This document shows, in pieces, positions 34,933-47,748 of a DNA stretch of 48,940 nt (within the stretch, counting starts at the first letter, position 1; each line of letters opens with the position of its first letter). Origin of the DNA: Byssochlamys sp. IMV 00236 (taxonomy: Eukaryota; Ascomycota; Eurotiomycetes; Eurotiales; Thermoascaceae); assembly GCA_001931875.2 (NCBI GenBank), contig MSJH02000500.1, positions 1-48,940 of the forward strand. Direction: 5' to 3'. Below the pieces are notes generated by a model that ran no database searches, was not told the origin of the DNA, and saw only the letters and a list, made by a program, of their open reading frames with translations. The translations under genes and the position numbers were made by a program.

Positions 34933-35149
34933 AGCCTCTTCAATATAGATCTTTTATTGATCATTATTATTACATTGCATACACTACAAATACATGTATA
35001 TATTCAACTGTACCATACTTACATTAAAAATAAAATACCGGGTAATCTCAGATGAGCCAATCGGAACTTTTGGTTATGAGTTGCTATGGGAAATGCTTCT
35101 GCTTTCCTGTCTTTTCACGCGAATGGTGATAAAGAACGCAATCAAGACC

Positions 35150-35796
35150 ATGGCAAAATCTATTCTAGCTGAATCTTCTCCCTTTAAAATTGCTCTTGTT
35201 CAACTAGGAGGTGTGGGTTTCAATAAAACCGCTAATCTAGCACATGCTCGTGAAAAGATTCTTGAAGCAGCCAAGAATGGAGCTCAAGTCGTAGTTTTAC
35301 CTGTAAGATTGACTTGGCCCATAGATATACATTTTACCTTTAATCATGACCTCTTTTAGGAATGCTTTAACTCACCTTATGGAACAAAATACTTTCCTCA
35401 GTTTGCTGAGCCTTTAGAAGGTGGGGAATCTGTTAGTATGTTGTCCTCAGCTGCCAAAGTATGCTCTTATCATACACACATGCATCTTTTCTTTTTACTG
35501 AGTTTTCGTTTGGAAATAGGATGCCAATATTTATCTTATCGGAGGCTCCATTCCTGAAAAAGAAGAAGCAACTGGAAAAATCTATAACACGACAACTGTC
35601 TATGATCCTTCGGGAGCTATGATCGCAAAGCATCGAAAAGTTCACTTATTCGACATTGATGTTCCTGGAAAGATCACATTCAAGGTCGGCCTGTGGCAGA
35701 ACTATTTCAATCTTTAGTATAATTAACCAGTTTGTGTAGGAAAGTGAGACACTATCTCCTGGTAGTTGGTTAACATCTGTAGATACAAGTAAGGAA

Positions 35797-35849
<53 letters not shown>

Positions 35850-36482
35850 AAAAAGACAACCAACATTTTTTACATTTTTATAATAGAGTATGGTAAACTT
35901 GGGCTTGGTATTTGTTATGATATCAGATTCCCTGAAATGGCCATGATTGCTGCACGTAAGGGTTGTTTGGCTATGATCTATCCAGGTGCATTCAATATGA
36001 CTACTGGTCCATTGCACTGGGAATTATTACAACGTGCAAGGTTTGATGCCTTATCTCCTTTAAATACCATTGCCTTACAATAATACACATAGAGCTGTTG
36101 ACAATCAAATCTATGTCGCTACCTGTGCTCCTGCGCGTGATTTAAATGCAGATTATCATTCTTGGGGCCACTCTACAGTTGTTGACCCAAGGTAAGATAA
36201 AGAAAGAATCATTCTTCTTGTTTATTTACTTTACTTCTTAAAGAGGCGCAGTCATCGCAACATGTGAAGAAAAAGAAACGATTGTGTATGCTGATATTGG
36301 TAAGTGTAATCCATTCAACATTCATACGGGGCTATTCATCTCTTTTTCATGTAGATCCTCAAGAAGTCAAAAATGTACGCACTTACATCCCATTATACGA
36401 CCAACGTAGATTTGATATCTATGATGACGTATCCGAACCTATTGAGTTTGGTAAAGATGGCATTGGTGCTAAAAAGTCATAA
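35150..36482 (+). CDS. NIT2: Omega-amidase NIT2 (nitrilase superfamily)
   Basis: Eight exons: 35150-35302, 35360-35458, 35520-35684, 35740-35788, 35887-36040, 36093-36191, 36244-36299 and 36355-36482; 300 residues. The enzyme hydrolyses alpha-ketoglutaramate or alpha-ketosuccinamate to the keto acid and ammonia. The nitrilase triad is visible: Glu52 in [13 protein letters not shown], Lys123 in [10 protein letters not shown] and Cys165 in [22 protein letters not shown] and [24 protein letters not shown] match NIT2. The start at 35150 gives [20 protein letters not shown]; an in-frame ATG at 35123 would add 9 residues. Intron 4 holds a 50-base poly(A) run. The gene converges on PRP38 with 186 bp between stops. 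Confidence 0.94.
35798..35847. repeat. 50-base poly(A) run inside a NIT2 intron
   Basis: An uninterrupted run of 50 A residues between the donor GTAAGG (35789) and the acceptor AG (35885-35886). This intron is 98 bp, the longest in the gene. Confidence 0.95.
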
Positions 36483-36668
36483 GGGGGATGATTGCACAAT
36501 AACATATGTTTTAACTCTTTAAATACAAATCTTTTTTGCATGAAGCTCTTGTTAATGATTTCATTTTTAAAAGACTTTTTCAAATAAGAACAAGAGGGAA
36601 AAGAAGCGGCTTTTGATATTTACAAAGCAATAAACTACAATATTTTATTATTATTATTATTGTTGTTG

Positions 36669-37345
36669 TTAATCATCTAAATCTTCCTCTAGTGGACTTG
36701 ATCTTGGTTCTAATTCATCATTTTGCTCCAGGATATGCCTGGCCATGATACGTGGTAAGATAATATCACACACACGATCCTTTGTTAATAGATCATCAAT
36801 GAAGACATCCATGTATGTTATACTGTAACCATCTTTTCCTCTTACTCGCAGCTTACGATAATCAAGTAATAATGGTTCAAGGTATTTGTAAATCTCTACT
36901 GATTTGCCTGTAAGTCGTAGATAAAATGCGCCTAACGCACGCAAGTATTTAAAGTCGTCTTGCATTATGTATTCTATAATGATCTCTCTTTCTGGTAGCA
37001 GTTGTAGTAATTTTAGCAATAAGCATAAAAACTCTGTGGGTTGTAGATTGCCAAATGTTCCTCCAATATAATCAATCTCTACTGCCCTTTCCATCAATGT
37101 TGCAGCTAAAGCAAAAGAGGTTAATAATTGCTTATTAAAACAAATAAAATATTACCTGTTAGACCATAACATTTCTCTTTCCAGTAGATTGACTCTTGAA
37201 TTCTTTCACGAATGATCTTTTCTACAAGATGCATCGGATGACGACCGTGAACACCGGTGCCTCCGTGTACATTTGGATGTTGTTCTACAAGGTCAAGTCA
37301 GTATGATTAAAGATTTAGAAAAGAGAGACAAAAGTATGTACCCAT
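36669..37345 (-). CDS. PRP38: PRP38, pre-mRNA splicing factor
   Basis: Exons 37345-37342 (ATGG, 4 nt), 37284-37156 and 37105-36669 give 189 residues. Prp38 is a tri-snRNP-associated factor needed for spliceosome activation. Family blocks are complete: VEKIIRERIQESIYWKEKCYGL, then EIDYIGGTFGNLQPTEFLCLLLK, then DDFKYLRALGAFYLRLTG, YKYLEPLLLDYRKLR and VCDIILPRIM, ending LEPRSSPLEEDLDD. The first exon is only ATG plus G; the intron at 37341-37285 splices it to AA, giving MEQHPNVHGGTGVHG. Human PRPF38A has an extra RS-rich tail that is absent here, closer to a core-only form. It is neighboured by convergent NIT2 and by the GATA/PHD gene (same strand, upstream). Confidence 0.92.
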
Positions 37346-37448
37346 TTATAAAGAGTGCAAAAATATATATATATATATAAAAAAAAGAAAGAAATACTTT
37401 TTGACATTTTTATTATAATTATTATTATTATTTACATATTACAGCAAT

Positions 37449-38756
37449 TTATTTTTTTATCCTTGAAGTTGACAATAAGTGCATCAAGGGTGCATGTTTA
37501 CGAGGTAATTCAACCACTAAAAAATGGCTAAGTACATAATATTAAACAAGCATATGAAACTTACCAACTTTGTTTCTTTGACGATTCTCTTTGCATGTTG
37601 CGTTACAATACCAATACATTGTAGGGCACGGTTCGATCACGGGTGAATAACATTGTTGATGGTATGCACGAGAACAACCACCATCACACATAACGAGTTT
37701 ATTATTTTGTTCTTCTTCAGGAGAATGACAAACATTGCAAAATAGTTGAACCACAGGACGTTGTCTCTCATAAATATTTTCATGCTGAAATTTAGACAAG
37801 TCAAGTCTAGGCAGACGACTGGCTAATCCATATCCTTTATAGTCGCAGCCATGTTTACTATTTTAATATTTAGTTATTTTTAATTTAAAAAATATAAATA
37901 AATATAATTTTTACTTGCAAAGTGTACGCTTGCCCCATGGCCCTGGTCGCCAATTGACGCCCTCTGTCGTACCGCAATATCTACACCAGTCAATTCCTGA
38001 CTCTGTTAACTGTTGAAACATAGTTTTACGATCTTCTCCTTCGATAGGTTCTACCACCTGACAATCTTGTTTATCTTGATCATTCATTTGGAATCCGGAA
38101 ATAGACTTTTTTCTGGTTAGGAATTGTGTCTTTTTATATATCTTCTTTCTACGCTTTTGTTGACAAGGTTTTTCTAGCCAATCGATACTGTTGTTGCTAT
38201 CTGTACGCTTACGTTTATGAGGCTCGCTTGTGGTATGGGTATGAAATGTATCAAAGATATTAAACCAGTGATGATCATATTCTGTATCTTGTTCATTATT
38301 ATTATTATTATTATTATTGATTAGCAGTAACCTATCCATTCTTTGGCTTGGTTCTTTTGTGGGTATCACTTGTTGATCATCATGCTCTTTTTCTTCTTCT
38401 TTGATAAACAGTTGATCTTCAATTCCATCAAATAGAGGTTCATGGTTATACAAGAAATTAGTAGGTGATGTAACAGGAGATAAACAAGGTGATTTCAAAG
38501 AAGAGTGACTACTAAGAGAGGCATTATCATCATGATCTATCCATGGCTCAGCTAAGAAGACATCATCTTTAACAATAGGCTTAAAGGGAGCTGTCGTTGC
38601 AGTGGTTGGAAAGAGTAGCATAAAATCCAACGTCGGAGTCAAATCGGTCGTCATGGCTGGATCGATAGGTAACATGATTCTATTTAATAAGGTATAAAGT
38701 AATGATGATTGCTGAGAAAGGACAATAGGTGGATGGTTATCTTGTGTAGTTGCCAT
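37449..38756 (-). CDS. GATA-type zinc finger plus PHD finger protein
   Basis: Exons 38756-37915, 37857-37565 and 37516-37449 give 400 residues. The N-terminal 250 residues are low complexity, with an Asn run (about 8 Asn near 155), acidic stretches and a basic KKRRKKIYKKTQ-like segment. A GATA-type finger spans the first splice junction: WCRYCGTTEGVNWRPGPWG then TLCNKHGCDYKGYG (CxxC...CxxxxC-type). The second exon has a PHD finger: CNVCHSPEEEQ, LVMCDGGCSRAYHQQCY, then YWYCNATC. This suggests a chromatin-linked nuclear regulator, but no target is known. Only the fingers are informative. A 28-base A run (38840-38867) lies just upstream of the start. Confidence 0.8.
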
Positions 38757-39498
38757 TTTTAAGAAAAGTAAAGAGGAAATGAAGAAAGAGAGAGATGAAA
38801 AAAAAAAAGAAATGAAAAAAGGGAACTAAAATAAAGGAGAAAAAAAAAAAAAAAAAAAAAAAAAAAATGAAATGGAAGTGAGGGAGAAACAAATCTATAT
38901 GCCAATCAGTTTCCGCCACTTCTTATTTCTAATTTCGGACAGTGCCCTCTATTTTTATGCTTTCTCCTTAAAATTGTAGAGTCCCGGCATCTTTTCCGTC
39001 TTTCCTAATCAAATCAAATATATTTTATATTTTCTGTCTTTTGAAATTTTTGATAACATTGGGCTTTAAGGAAATAAAAAAAATGAGAGAGAGCAATGCA
39101 TCATGCAAACAAATAACCTGCTTGTTTACTGATGTCTTCTTTTAAAAGGGGTGGAAGACTCTTTCACTTCTTTGAACCTGTCAACTTGCATGCGGCTTAG
39201 TTTGAATTTAATGTCACGACTTTGAACCATGGATCTGCGGTTGATTCCTCCTTCCCCTTGAATTCTCCTTGCTTTGGTATAATAAACAAACGTCCTAACA
39301 ACATTCTTGTTTTCATTCATGGGTTCCCCTCTTTAAGTATATCCATCACATAAAAATTTAACCACTGTTATTGCTGTTGCTTTATAATTTTGTTCTTATA
39401 AATAAACTGATTTCATTCTTTATTATTGTTATTGTTTATAAATCACAAGTAATATTATCGTACACACGCAATGGTATGACAAAGTCGTCCTATCTTGA
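38757..39498. other. Spacer between the GATA/PHD start and the NPC1 stop
   Basis: This 742-bp region contains the GATA/PHD promoter (minus), a 28-A run at 38840-38867 and the 3' UTR of NPC1. No gene is supported. Confidence 0.5.
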
Positions 39499-42400
39499 TT
39501 ATTCTCGCTCTGTACTCATGCCGGGTATCGCTTCATATCCATTCTCTCTTGGCATATCAGTAATCAGCACCTGGTCTGAGCTTTCATTATTGGCGTCATC
39601 GATAAGTAGTCCTTGACGACCTTGTCCCGTATGCCAGGCAAAGCCATCCTCATCAAAATCAGCTGTCAACGCCATTCCTTCTCCTCCAAACATACTTAGT
39701 AGCACTGGTAAGAGCACAAGTCCATGCAAAGCTCCTAAAAGAACGATGGCAATATCTGTAGGAAGTACATATTAGCAAAATAATAATAATAATATATCGT
39801 CCAAATGCACGTGTTTTTTAAAAGACCTACACATCCGGAAATAATATACTTGGAATATTTTTGAACGAGTAAAGGCCAGGACGACAATACCCGCAAACTT
39901 GGTTAGGGTAATCCCAGAAAATACCTGCATATGAGAAAAGGGTTAACAAACCAAAACTGGCCTCACAAGCGTTATCAAACTTACCGAACTGCCCACATCA
40001 ACCATACTTTTGCCCGCTCTGTCTTCCAAATTACCGCTTGCTACCATAAAACCACGAGCGATGTGACAGCAGAACTCAACGCTGATACCAATACAAATCA
40101 CCAGGTTGACTAGACTCACCGCGTTAAGACTTACTCCCCAGAGTGTCATGACACCAACGACATCAACCAGGATCATGATCACTACACCCATCACGATAAG
40201 TCCACATCGAAGGCTGCCCAGCAACGAACTGGTGACGATAAAGATAGATAGAATGGCAAGCCCCAGGATTTCAAATGCCATGGAAACAATGTAGGTGTAC
40301 TGCTCAAAGAAGATATAAAAGACAGAGTAAGGGAATATGTCCAAGTTTAGCTCTTGACTCAGATCGCTGGCGATGCGTCGAGCAGAGGCATAAGCAGAGA
40401 TAAATTCATCTTGTGTGCGTAAAGGCGTGTGAAATGTCCTAAAGTGCGAGGCCACTACGGTCATTTGTTCTCGATCTACGGCAACCGCATCACCGTAAGC
40501 TGCCTTTCCTGCGAGCGGACAATCCTGATCAGGCGTCATATTTATCCAATAGTCATACATGTCAAGAAAAGCTTGGCCTTGTGGTATAGCTTTCATTGTA
40601 CTATCGTAATTTGGGATACAGTCAACACAGCGACGTTGTGGGTCTGTTGGCTTACAAAGTTCTGGTTTCGATTCATAATAGGCTCTGTCAAGGTTACTCA
40701 AGCGACGTGGCTGTTTCTTGAGTCGACAACATTCAAAGTTGGGATTAAGCCAGAGCATAAAGTCATCAAGCCATACACTTGTAGGTTCACCAATAAAAGA
40801 TACATTGGCACGCTTACGTTCAAGTTCCAAGATATTGGCCAAAGATCTCTCTTCACAAGCTGGGAACCGACCACATACCTTTTGCTGTTCTTGTCTGTCA
40901 GTTAAATTAGCGTTCTTGACAACAAAATAAACAGGTGGTCCCACATTAAAGTATTGGCTCATATCATCAAAGTATTGCACCAAGTAAGAGTCGGAAGGTA
41001 AGGCTATACGCTGGTCAAGGCCGAGGGGTAACTGGGGAGCTAAAGAGAGACCAAGCATGAAGAGGCCAAGAAAGGCAAAAGCAATAAAGTAGCGTATCTT
41101 GTGATGAAGTATAACTGGTACATAGTAGAGCTTGATCATTGATTCGAGGAATCCTTCTTTCTCAATCACCTCTGGGGCTTTTACTGTCACACATGGAACA
41201 CAATCTGCTCGACGGTCCTATAAAGAAAGCTGTTATTATACATTCAGCTCCTTCCTGTTAACCTTTTTACCTTGACTCTGCGAGCATCTAATGCTAAGCA
41301 GGAAACAAAACATGTAACTTGAAGTAAGAAATCAATAAAGACAGCAATTGCAGCCATCATCGCAAAGCTACTGACAGCCGGCATGGTCACCATGGTGCCC
41401 AGTCCGAACGCGATTGTTTCGCTCAGTGAGCTGAGTAAAATGCTTGGTCCCATTTTGCCTAATGTCTTGGCAGTTCTTTCTTCTATCGATTCATCTTGTC
41501 CCAATTCGACTCTTCTTTGATATTCATGACACAAGATAAAGATATTATCCACACCAACAGCCAGCACCAAAAATGGTATGACTTCTGCAATGATTAATGT
41601 TATCTTTTTGCCCGTCAGCGAGAATAAGCCGACAGCAGTAGATACTGAAAAGATCACAATGAGAATACCACAGACACCCAGGGAAAACTTAGAATCCACT
41701 GCCCATCGACGAATATTGAAAGATGACAGTCGTCCAAGTGCCACAGAGGCATAGATAAACATGACAATGTAGCTGATCAGTATCGTCTTTGCATCCGTAT
41801 TGCTCGACTTGTTCAACTCGGTTTCTAAGGAACTCTAAAATAGATAGATCAGTTATCAATCCATCTTAAAATATTTCAATTGTACCTCGGTCGAGTAAGT
41901 TATTCTTACGCCGTCCCATTCGGGTCGTTCATTAATGTGCGATAGAATAGTATCAAGTAATGTCTTTTCCCAATCCTCGGCTCTCGCTACATCGGTTTCA
42001 TTCATAGAGTTCTTTAGTACATATGTAAGAATCAATGCCTTGGCTGTGGTATATTTCTCATCCTCATAGCCACCCAAGATCATCTGAGGCTTCAAAGGCT
42101 GCAAGAACTCTGGTAAACAGTCTGAAGGCTGGGATGCACATGCGTCAAGGTGTGATTTCCAGTTTTCTGGATCAAAATTATCCAAATCTCCTTGCCAGTA
42201 CCCTGTAACGGATTGAACAATACAGACATCGCCTGTTGGATGAAAGCAGACGTCGCTCAGCGTGCTTCCATAGGTACGTGACTTGATACTTTTGATTTCT
42301 TGTTCTAGCTTAAATATATTTTCTATTCGCTCTGCCGACGCAATAGGTTCATCTGATTCGCTAACGAAAAAAATTTGGGTAGTTCTATAAAAGGGAGTAA

Positions 42401-43613
42401 AGTGTTTGTCAAAGTAGTTCTTTTGCGCTAGTGCTGTTGAGGTTGGAGATACCCAAAGATTCACAGGATCTTGCTCGATTGCCAGACGCGACCAGCCGAG
42501 TGAGCACAGAAAGACAAAGACAAGACTGATGAGAATGACAGACCAAGGATGGCGTGCGCAAAATAGGCCCTGATAGTAAAACCAGTTTTGAACACGAGAG
42601 TTAAGCCAGTAACGACGAGGAGTATAATCAGGATCCAACAGATCTTGGTCATCTTCATCGTCATCGTCATCCGCAAGTGCAAGCCGTTCATACAATCCTC
42701 TTGCTTCCAACTGATCAATATTGATTCCAAAAAACCTTTGACACCATTGACCGATCGTCTTATTTCTTGCCAAGACCAAAGTCAAGCCTAGTAGCAGCAC
42801 GATAACGTAGGTCATCAGCATGGCAAAACTCCAGCATCGGATCAGACCCACATGGCACTCTGGTTGTTCTTCTGGAGTAGGCGGAAGCACAGGACAGGTT
42901 GCCTGACAATCAACGCATGCACAGCGGTAAGCGGGGTCCGTATCGTTGCACAACTTTCCGTCTTGGTCGTATCGCATAAGGCCGTCGGAAGGTGCACGTC
43001 CTTCCATGGGCGGGAAATCAATCTGGAAGGGACTCCCCATAAACGGCCGCTTCATGCCCATAAAAGTGACCATCTCATGCCAGTTCTTGGCCCCTCCTCC
43101 AATAAGATCCATGGCAAAGCTGTTGCTTGATCCAAACTGGATGTCCTTGCAACTATCAAAGAATTGACTTCCAAAATGGTCGCCCACCCAATAGTCCGCT
43201 CCGGTGACGCCCTGGTGATCGTCCAGTGAGGTAATATTGACAAAAGTCGATTGGTCTGGCGAACATGTAAATGAGCACCAAAACTGTAAAAAGTTCTTCC
43301 AGCAGGCGGGACAGGAGGCAATAATTCGTTCAGCTTGCTTGACTTGGCTGATCAGACTCTCAAGTTGGCTTTCATCGCAACAAACAGGTCCGGTCGCAAA
43401 GTCTGCACCACATGTGTCTATGAGTGATTGTCTAAACATGTCTGACTCTGGTTCAACAGCTGGTATATTCTTTGCGCATGGTACTGGTAAGAATGAACCG
43501 CACTGTCCTCTCATGGAGCAGTAGCCTTCTTTATGAATCTTGGTTATAGGTTCGCATGTAATCTCTAGTATAAGCCATGAGATCAGGCAGTAGAGTAGTA
43601 AAGGTATTCGCAT
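39499..43613 (-). CDS. NCR1: Niemann-Pick C1 homologue (NPC1/Ncr1), sterol transporter
   Basis: Exons 43613-41886, 41834-41271, 41217-39985, 39924-39831 and 39755-39499 give 1291 residues. NPC1 is a vacuolar/lysosomal membrane protein that moves sterol from the lumen into the limiting membrane. A signal peptide (residues 1-20) is followed by the Cys-rich N-terminal domain ([33 protein letters not shown]). A transmembrane segment lies near 260-290. The sterol-sensing domain is in exon 2 ([16 protein letters not shown] ... [23 protein letters not shown]). The C-terminal permease part includes [17 protein letters not shown] and [20 protein letters not shown]. Length matches fungal Ncr1 (about 1170-1300). 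The start is the first ATG and gives a clear signal sequence. Confidence 0.96.
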
Positions 43614-45742
43614 ATATATATATATGTGTGTGTGTATTGTAAAAAGGTGAAAAGAATGTTACTGTATTGTTTTGGAAAAGAAGGGAAAAGGCAACAGAAT
43701 GGACGACGGAAATTAAACGTAAACGATGGACCAATGAAATGAAATGGGGTGCATAAAATATCAGTGCAAGCAAGAGGGGTCACGCGTCTCTCAAGATGTA
43801 AAATACGTAGTTGTATAAATGACATCGCTTGAAAGATCATACAAGCCTCCACGATGTCATATCAAGTAACTGATATAAAACTGAGAGAATATATGCTTTT
43901 AGTCCAATTCAGATATAATCTAAACTATTCTGTTTAAATACCAGAGTTGTACTATGGATGACGCATATTGATATACAACATATATACTCATCATATATGA
44001 CTATAATTAACCCTGAATATACACCTATTAAGTTCAAAAGGATTCGTATGAATTCTTGTTTGAAGCAAATAATCAATTTTTATTCAAATGCAACGATTTC
44101 CTTTTTTCTATGGTCTCCTTCAACATGTATGCCTTTCCCGCTCGTGTATTACATTACTACCCTTTTTTTTTTTCTTTATTCTGCTTAAGATTATTTGACA
44201 GATGATTAAAAGAGTTGCATTGCAGAAAGTTACACTTATTTATGCGAGAAAATGTTAGGTTCTATGACTTTATTTGGTCATGATGGTGTCATGACATTGT
44301 GCTCTCAAGTATGCACAAACTATATCATGTGATCATCTCAGGTTGATTAACAAAAGCAGGAGAAGAAAGGGGGGCCTGGACAGAGATTTTTCTTTCTTTC
44401 TTTATACTCTCTGTTTGACCCGCAGTTCCTTTTTTGCCACAAAAAGTAATATTATGAATGTAGGTTGTGTCTTAGGGTTACAGGACATTCTACTTTTTAG
44501 GATGACAATACGGAATTTAAACACAGCTTATGGTTTGATTTTTACTTCCCATGAATTATGATCCAACCTCACAGAAAGCTGTTTAGTAAGAAAAAAAAAC
44601 ATTTAGTTTAAATATAACCAGGTTAAGGCATGTAAGACGCGCGAAATATAAAAGTAGACAACTAAAAGATAAACAAAAAACAAGTCATGAGTCTTGATCT
44701 AAAAGCTGGCCATTACTCATTGTTTGCTGTCTAAATGAAAGAAAAGGATCGATCATGATTGTAAATATCATCAAGCTGCAATAAACAAAAAGGGTGCATC
44801 TTACAGTCCTCCAGAAATAGATTCATGTAGTGGAACGGGCAATCACTGCTAACGTCCCTGTGTTTCACGAATGAAAAGGCGAATAAAGAAGAAAGAAGAA
44901 CAAGGTTAACCATACTGGTTACTTTAACAAAAGATTAAGGTTAAATTTTACAAAGTCAGTTCTCGGGCTGAACAAAAAGTATATACAAACACATTTTCCC
45001 CCAAAAGTTGTTTGTATAAAAGTGGTCCTTTTGTCGTCATTTTTAAAAGAGCTCTTTTTATATACAAGTATATAAATATATCGTGTTTCAGAAAACAAAT
45101 AAAAAATGTCTCTTATATCAGCGCACTGATGTATGCACAAGGTAACACAATCTAAAGAACACTTGTACACACACACTTATTCTTTAGTAGGTTCAGTTTA
45201 GACATATAGATAACATGTTGAGCTATGTCTACTCTGGGAGTCACTGATTCAATTCTCGTCTCTTTTTTCTTCTTTTTTTAATATATTCTCTTTAACAACA
45301 TTTTAGATATCATAAAGTGAAAAAGCGGCCGGTGACACCAAGATTGTAAAGTCGTATGTCCGTGTCCTGTAGATTCATGCAAATCTCTGTTGATGATTAT
45401 ATTCGCCCTTTTTTACACTATTTACTTGCGGTTAATAATTTAACCTTGACAACTAGATAACCATAGATATACACACAAAAAAAAGGGGCCTGGTTAAGAC
45501 GGCTTAAAAATACAATGGTTAAACGAGACTGGAAATGACCTTTTAAGTCAAAGCGGAATTCCTGTTGTACAAAAAGTCATGAAAAAAAAAATGTGTTTAA
45601 CAATAAAGCACTTTAACACGGAATCCGGAATGAATTCTAACCACATGTTCATCTCTTGTTTAATTACAAAAAGCTTGTTTTTTATTTACTTTCTTCTTTC
45701 TTCTTTTTTTTTTTACATCTTTTAAAAAAAGAGAAAAAAAAA
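43614..45742. other. 2.1-kb intergenic spacer, no supported gene
   Basis: An AT-rich region with small dispersed ORFs (under 90 codons) without recognisable domains. A TA/TG microsatellite lies near 43613-43636 at the NPC1 promoter side. Poly-T lies upstream of 45743. I see no tRNA or rRNA. Confidence 0.5.
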
Positions 45743-47277
45743 ATGTCCTCCACCACTGCAGGGACACAACCTACATTAAAAAAACCATGCAATTCTGTCA
45801 GCTGTTGCTCACCTTCTAGACTTTGGAAATCGATTCAACAAGTCATCAATCAGGACAAGCGTGAAGAATTCAAGACGTTATGTCAAGACAAGACAAAGAT
45901 ACCTCATCTTGTACGAGTCATCCTGTCTTCACGTTTATCCAATAATCCTTTACTTTACAGTAAACCAACCACAGTCATTGACCCTCGCTTAAATGAGAAA
46001 TTTGGCAAGTTATCAGCCACAGATTTGAATGCTGTCGAAATCAGCTTATTACAGCATAAGCATGATACCTTTGCTTATTGGACTCTGCAACTTTTGAAAA
46101 AACATGCTAAAGCTTCTGAATGTAAACAATTTGTCAATCACCAATTCGGGAAACAGGGCAATACGGCTTTGCATCTTGCTGCCTTCTGGGGCATGTCCAG
46201 GCTTGTACGACTCATGTTAGAATTAGGAGCCGACCCTTCTGTCCAAAACAATCGCCAACTCAGACCAATCGATTGTACGACGCATGCTGATGTGATTGCT
46301 TTACTTGAACCCAAGGCACCAGCACCCAAACATTCTCTCTTGCTCAAGAAGGCCGTCCAGACCATTACCAATGACGCACAGTACTATGCTGATGATACAG
46401 CCAAAGTTGCGCCTCCTTCTCCAGATTATTTCATGAAGCCCTCGCCTTCTCCTCTCTCTTTCTCTTCATCCTCATCTTCCTCATCTTCATCCTTTTCTTC
46501 ACTCGATCAACACTGGACTCCTCCTGCATCACCTGTCTCTCATCTTGACAAGATACCCCCACTTCCACCTTCCCCTGCTCCTGTCTTGACGCCCATAAAG
46601 AAAAAGAAGAACGAAATCAATGAAGCTATGATGGTTCAAGAACATGAAGATGAAGAGGATGAAGTGGCTATTGAAGTTCCCCTTGAACGTCCTGGATGTT
46701 TACCTCGCCATGATCTTCCAAAGGACACTGTGTTACAGAAACAAAAGAAACTTCGGCAAGTGCAATTTGATCCCCAGGTCATTGTGATGGATAGCTGTGT
46801 CCGTGGTGATCATGAAGAATTAACGGAATGGATCGATCAATTGGACGTTCAGACCATCAAGGATGTCCAAAATCGGTCTTTGTTACATATTGCACTTATG
46901 CATGGAAATGAGCATTTGGTAGATTTTCTGGTGGATAAAGTGGATATTAATCAAGCAGATCAGGATGGTAAGTAAAAAAAAAAAAAAAAGATGTATATTA
47001 AAATGACAAGATATTTACATGTCCCTTAGGATGGACTTGTCTTCATTATGCTGCAGCTCTTGGTTTATGGAAGTCACTAGAAAGACTCTTATCTCATCCT
47101 CAATCTAATATTCATGCACAGACCTATCACGGGTTAAAAATTGAAGATTGTCCAAACTCGGATTTTGGACGAAGAAAGTGTAAAAGTAAGTACCTATTTT
47201 TATTTTATGTCATATTTATTTATATTTCATTAGTTATTATGGATAAAGTCCAACGTCGATTCGCCAAACAACATTAA
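45743..47277 (+). CDS. Ankyrin-repeat protein
   Basis: Exons 45743-46967, 47030-47185 and 47234-47277 give 474 residues. The protein has a folded N-terminal part, then an ankyrin repeat NTALHLAAFWGMSRLVRLML (139-170). The middle is low complexity with a Ser-rich tract (about 238-252), Pro-rich motifs and an acidic stretch. Two C-terminal repeats (NRSLLHIALMHGNEHLVDFL, 376-408; WTCLHYAAALGLWKSLERLL, 409-440) span intron 1. The last exon encodes MDKVQRRFAKQH. Ankyrin repeats mediate protein binding, so a scaffold role is inferred; there is no catalytic domain. The upstream start at 45656 lacks an ATG, and the chosen ATG follows an A-rich leader. Confidence 0.8.
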
Positions 47278-47748
47278 ATGTGTATATAACCAAAAAGAAA
47301 ACAAAACAAAAAACAAACAAAAATTCAATCATATTCCCCCCCTTTCTCTCTCTCTTTTCTTATCCCCCCTCCCTCTCACTTTTTCTAGTCTACCAATTCC
47401 TTTCTTTCTTGTTTATATTTATACATACATTTTATATATATATATATTTATATATACACACACTCACACACAAAAAATTATATATACAGTCAACTAATGT
47501 ACATTGATGTACTTTTATATATATACATATTCTTACATACACCTATACCCCTATCCTATCCTTTCCCCCCCTTTCTTAATCACTCTCATTTTTTTTATAT
47601 TTTATGACAAAAAGTTATTTATGTGATTTATGAAACTCCAATGGTACTTTCCTTTTTTGAGAATAAACATTACCATATGAAACTTTACTCCTTGTTTTTG
47701 TTTCCACACAGACAATGTCACGGGAATTGGCCTTTATTATTTCGTGTT
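47278..47748. other. Spacer between convergent genes
   Basis: This 471-bp region holds the 3' UTRs of both neighbours, with T/C-rich runs and TATATA microsatellites near 47434-47470. No gene is seen. Confidence 0.5.

Noticed and set aside
43614..45742. Several 60-90 codon ORFs in the long spacer
   Set aside because: No domains, no splice partners and AT-driven composition.
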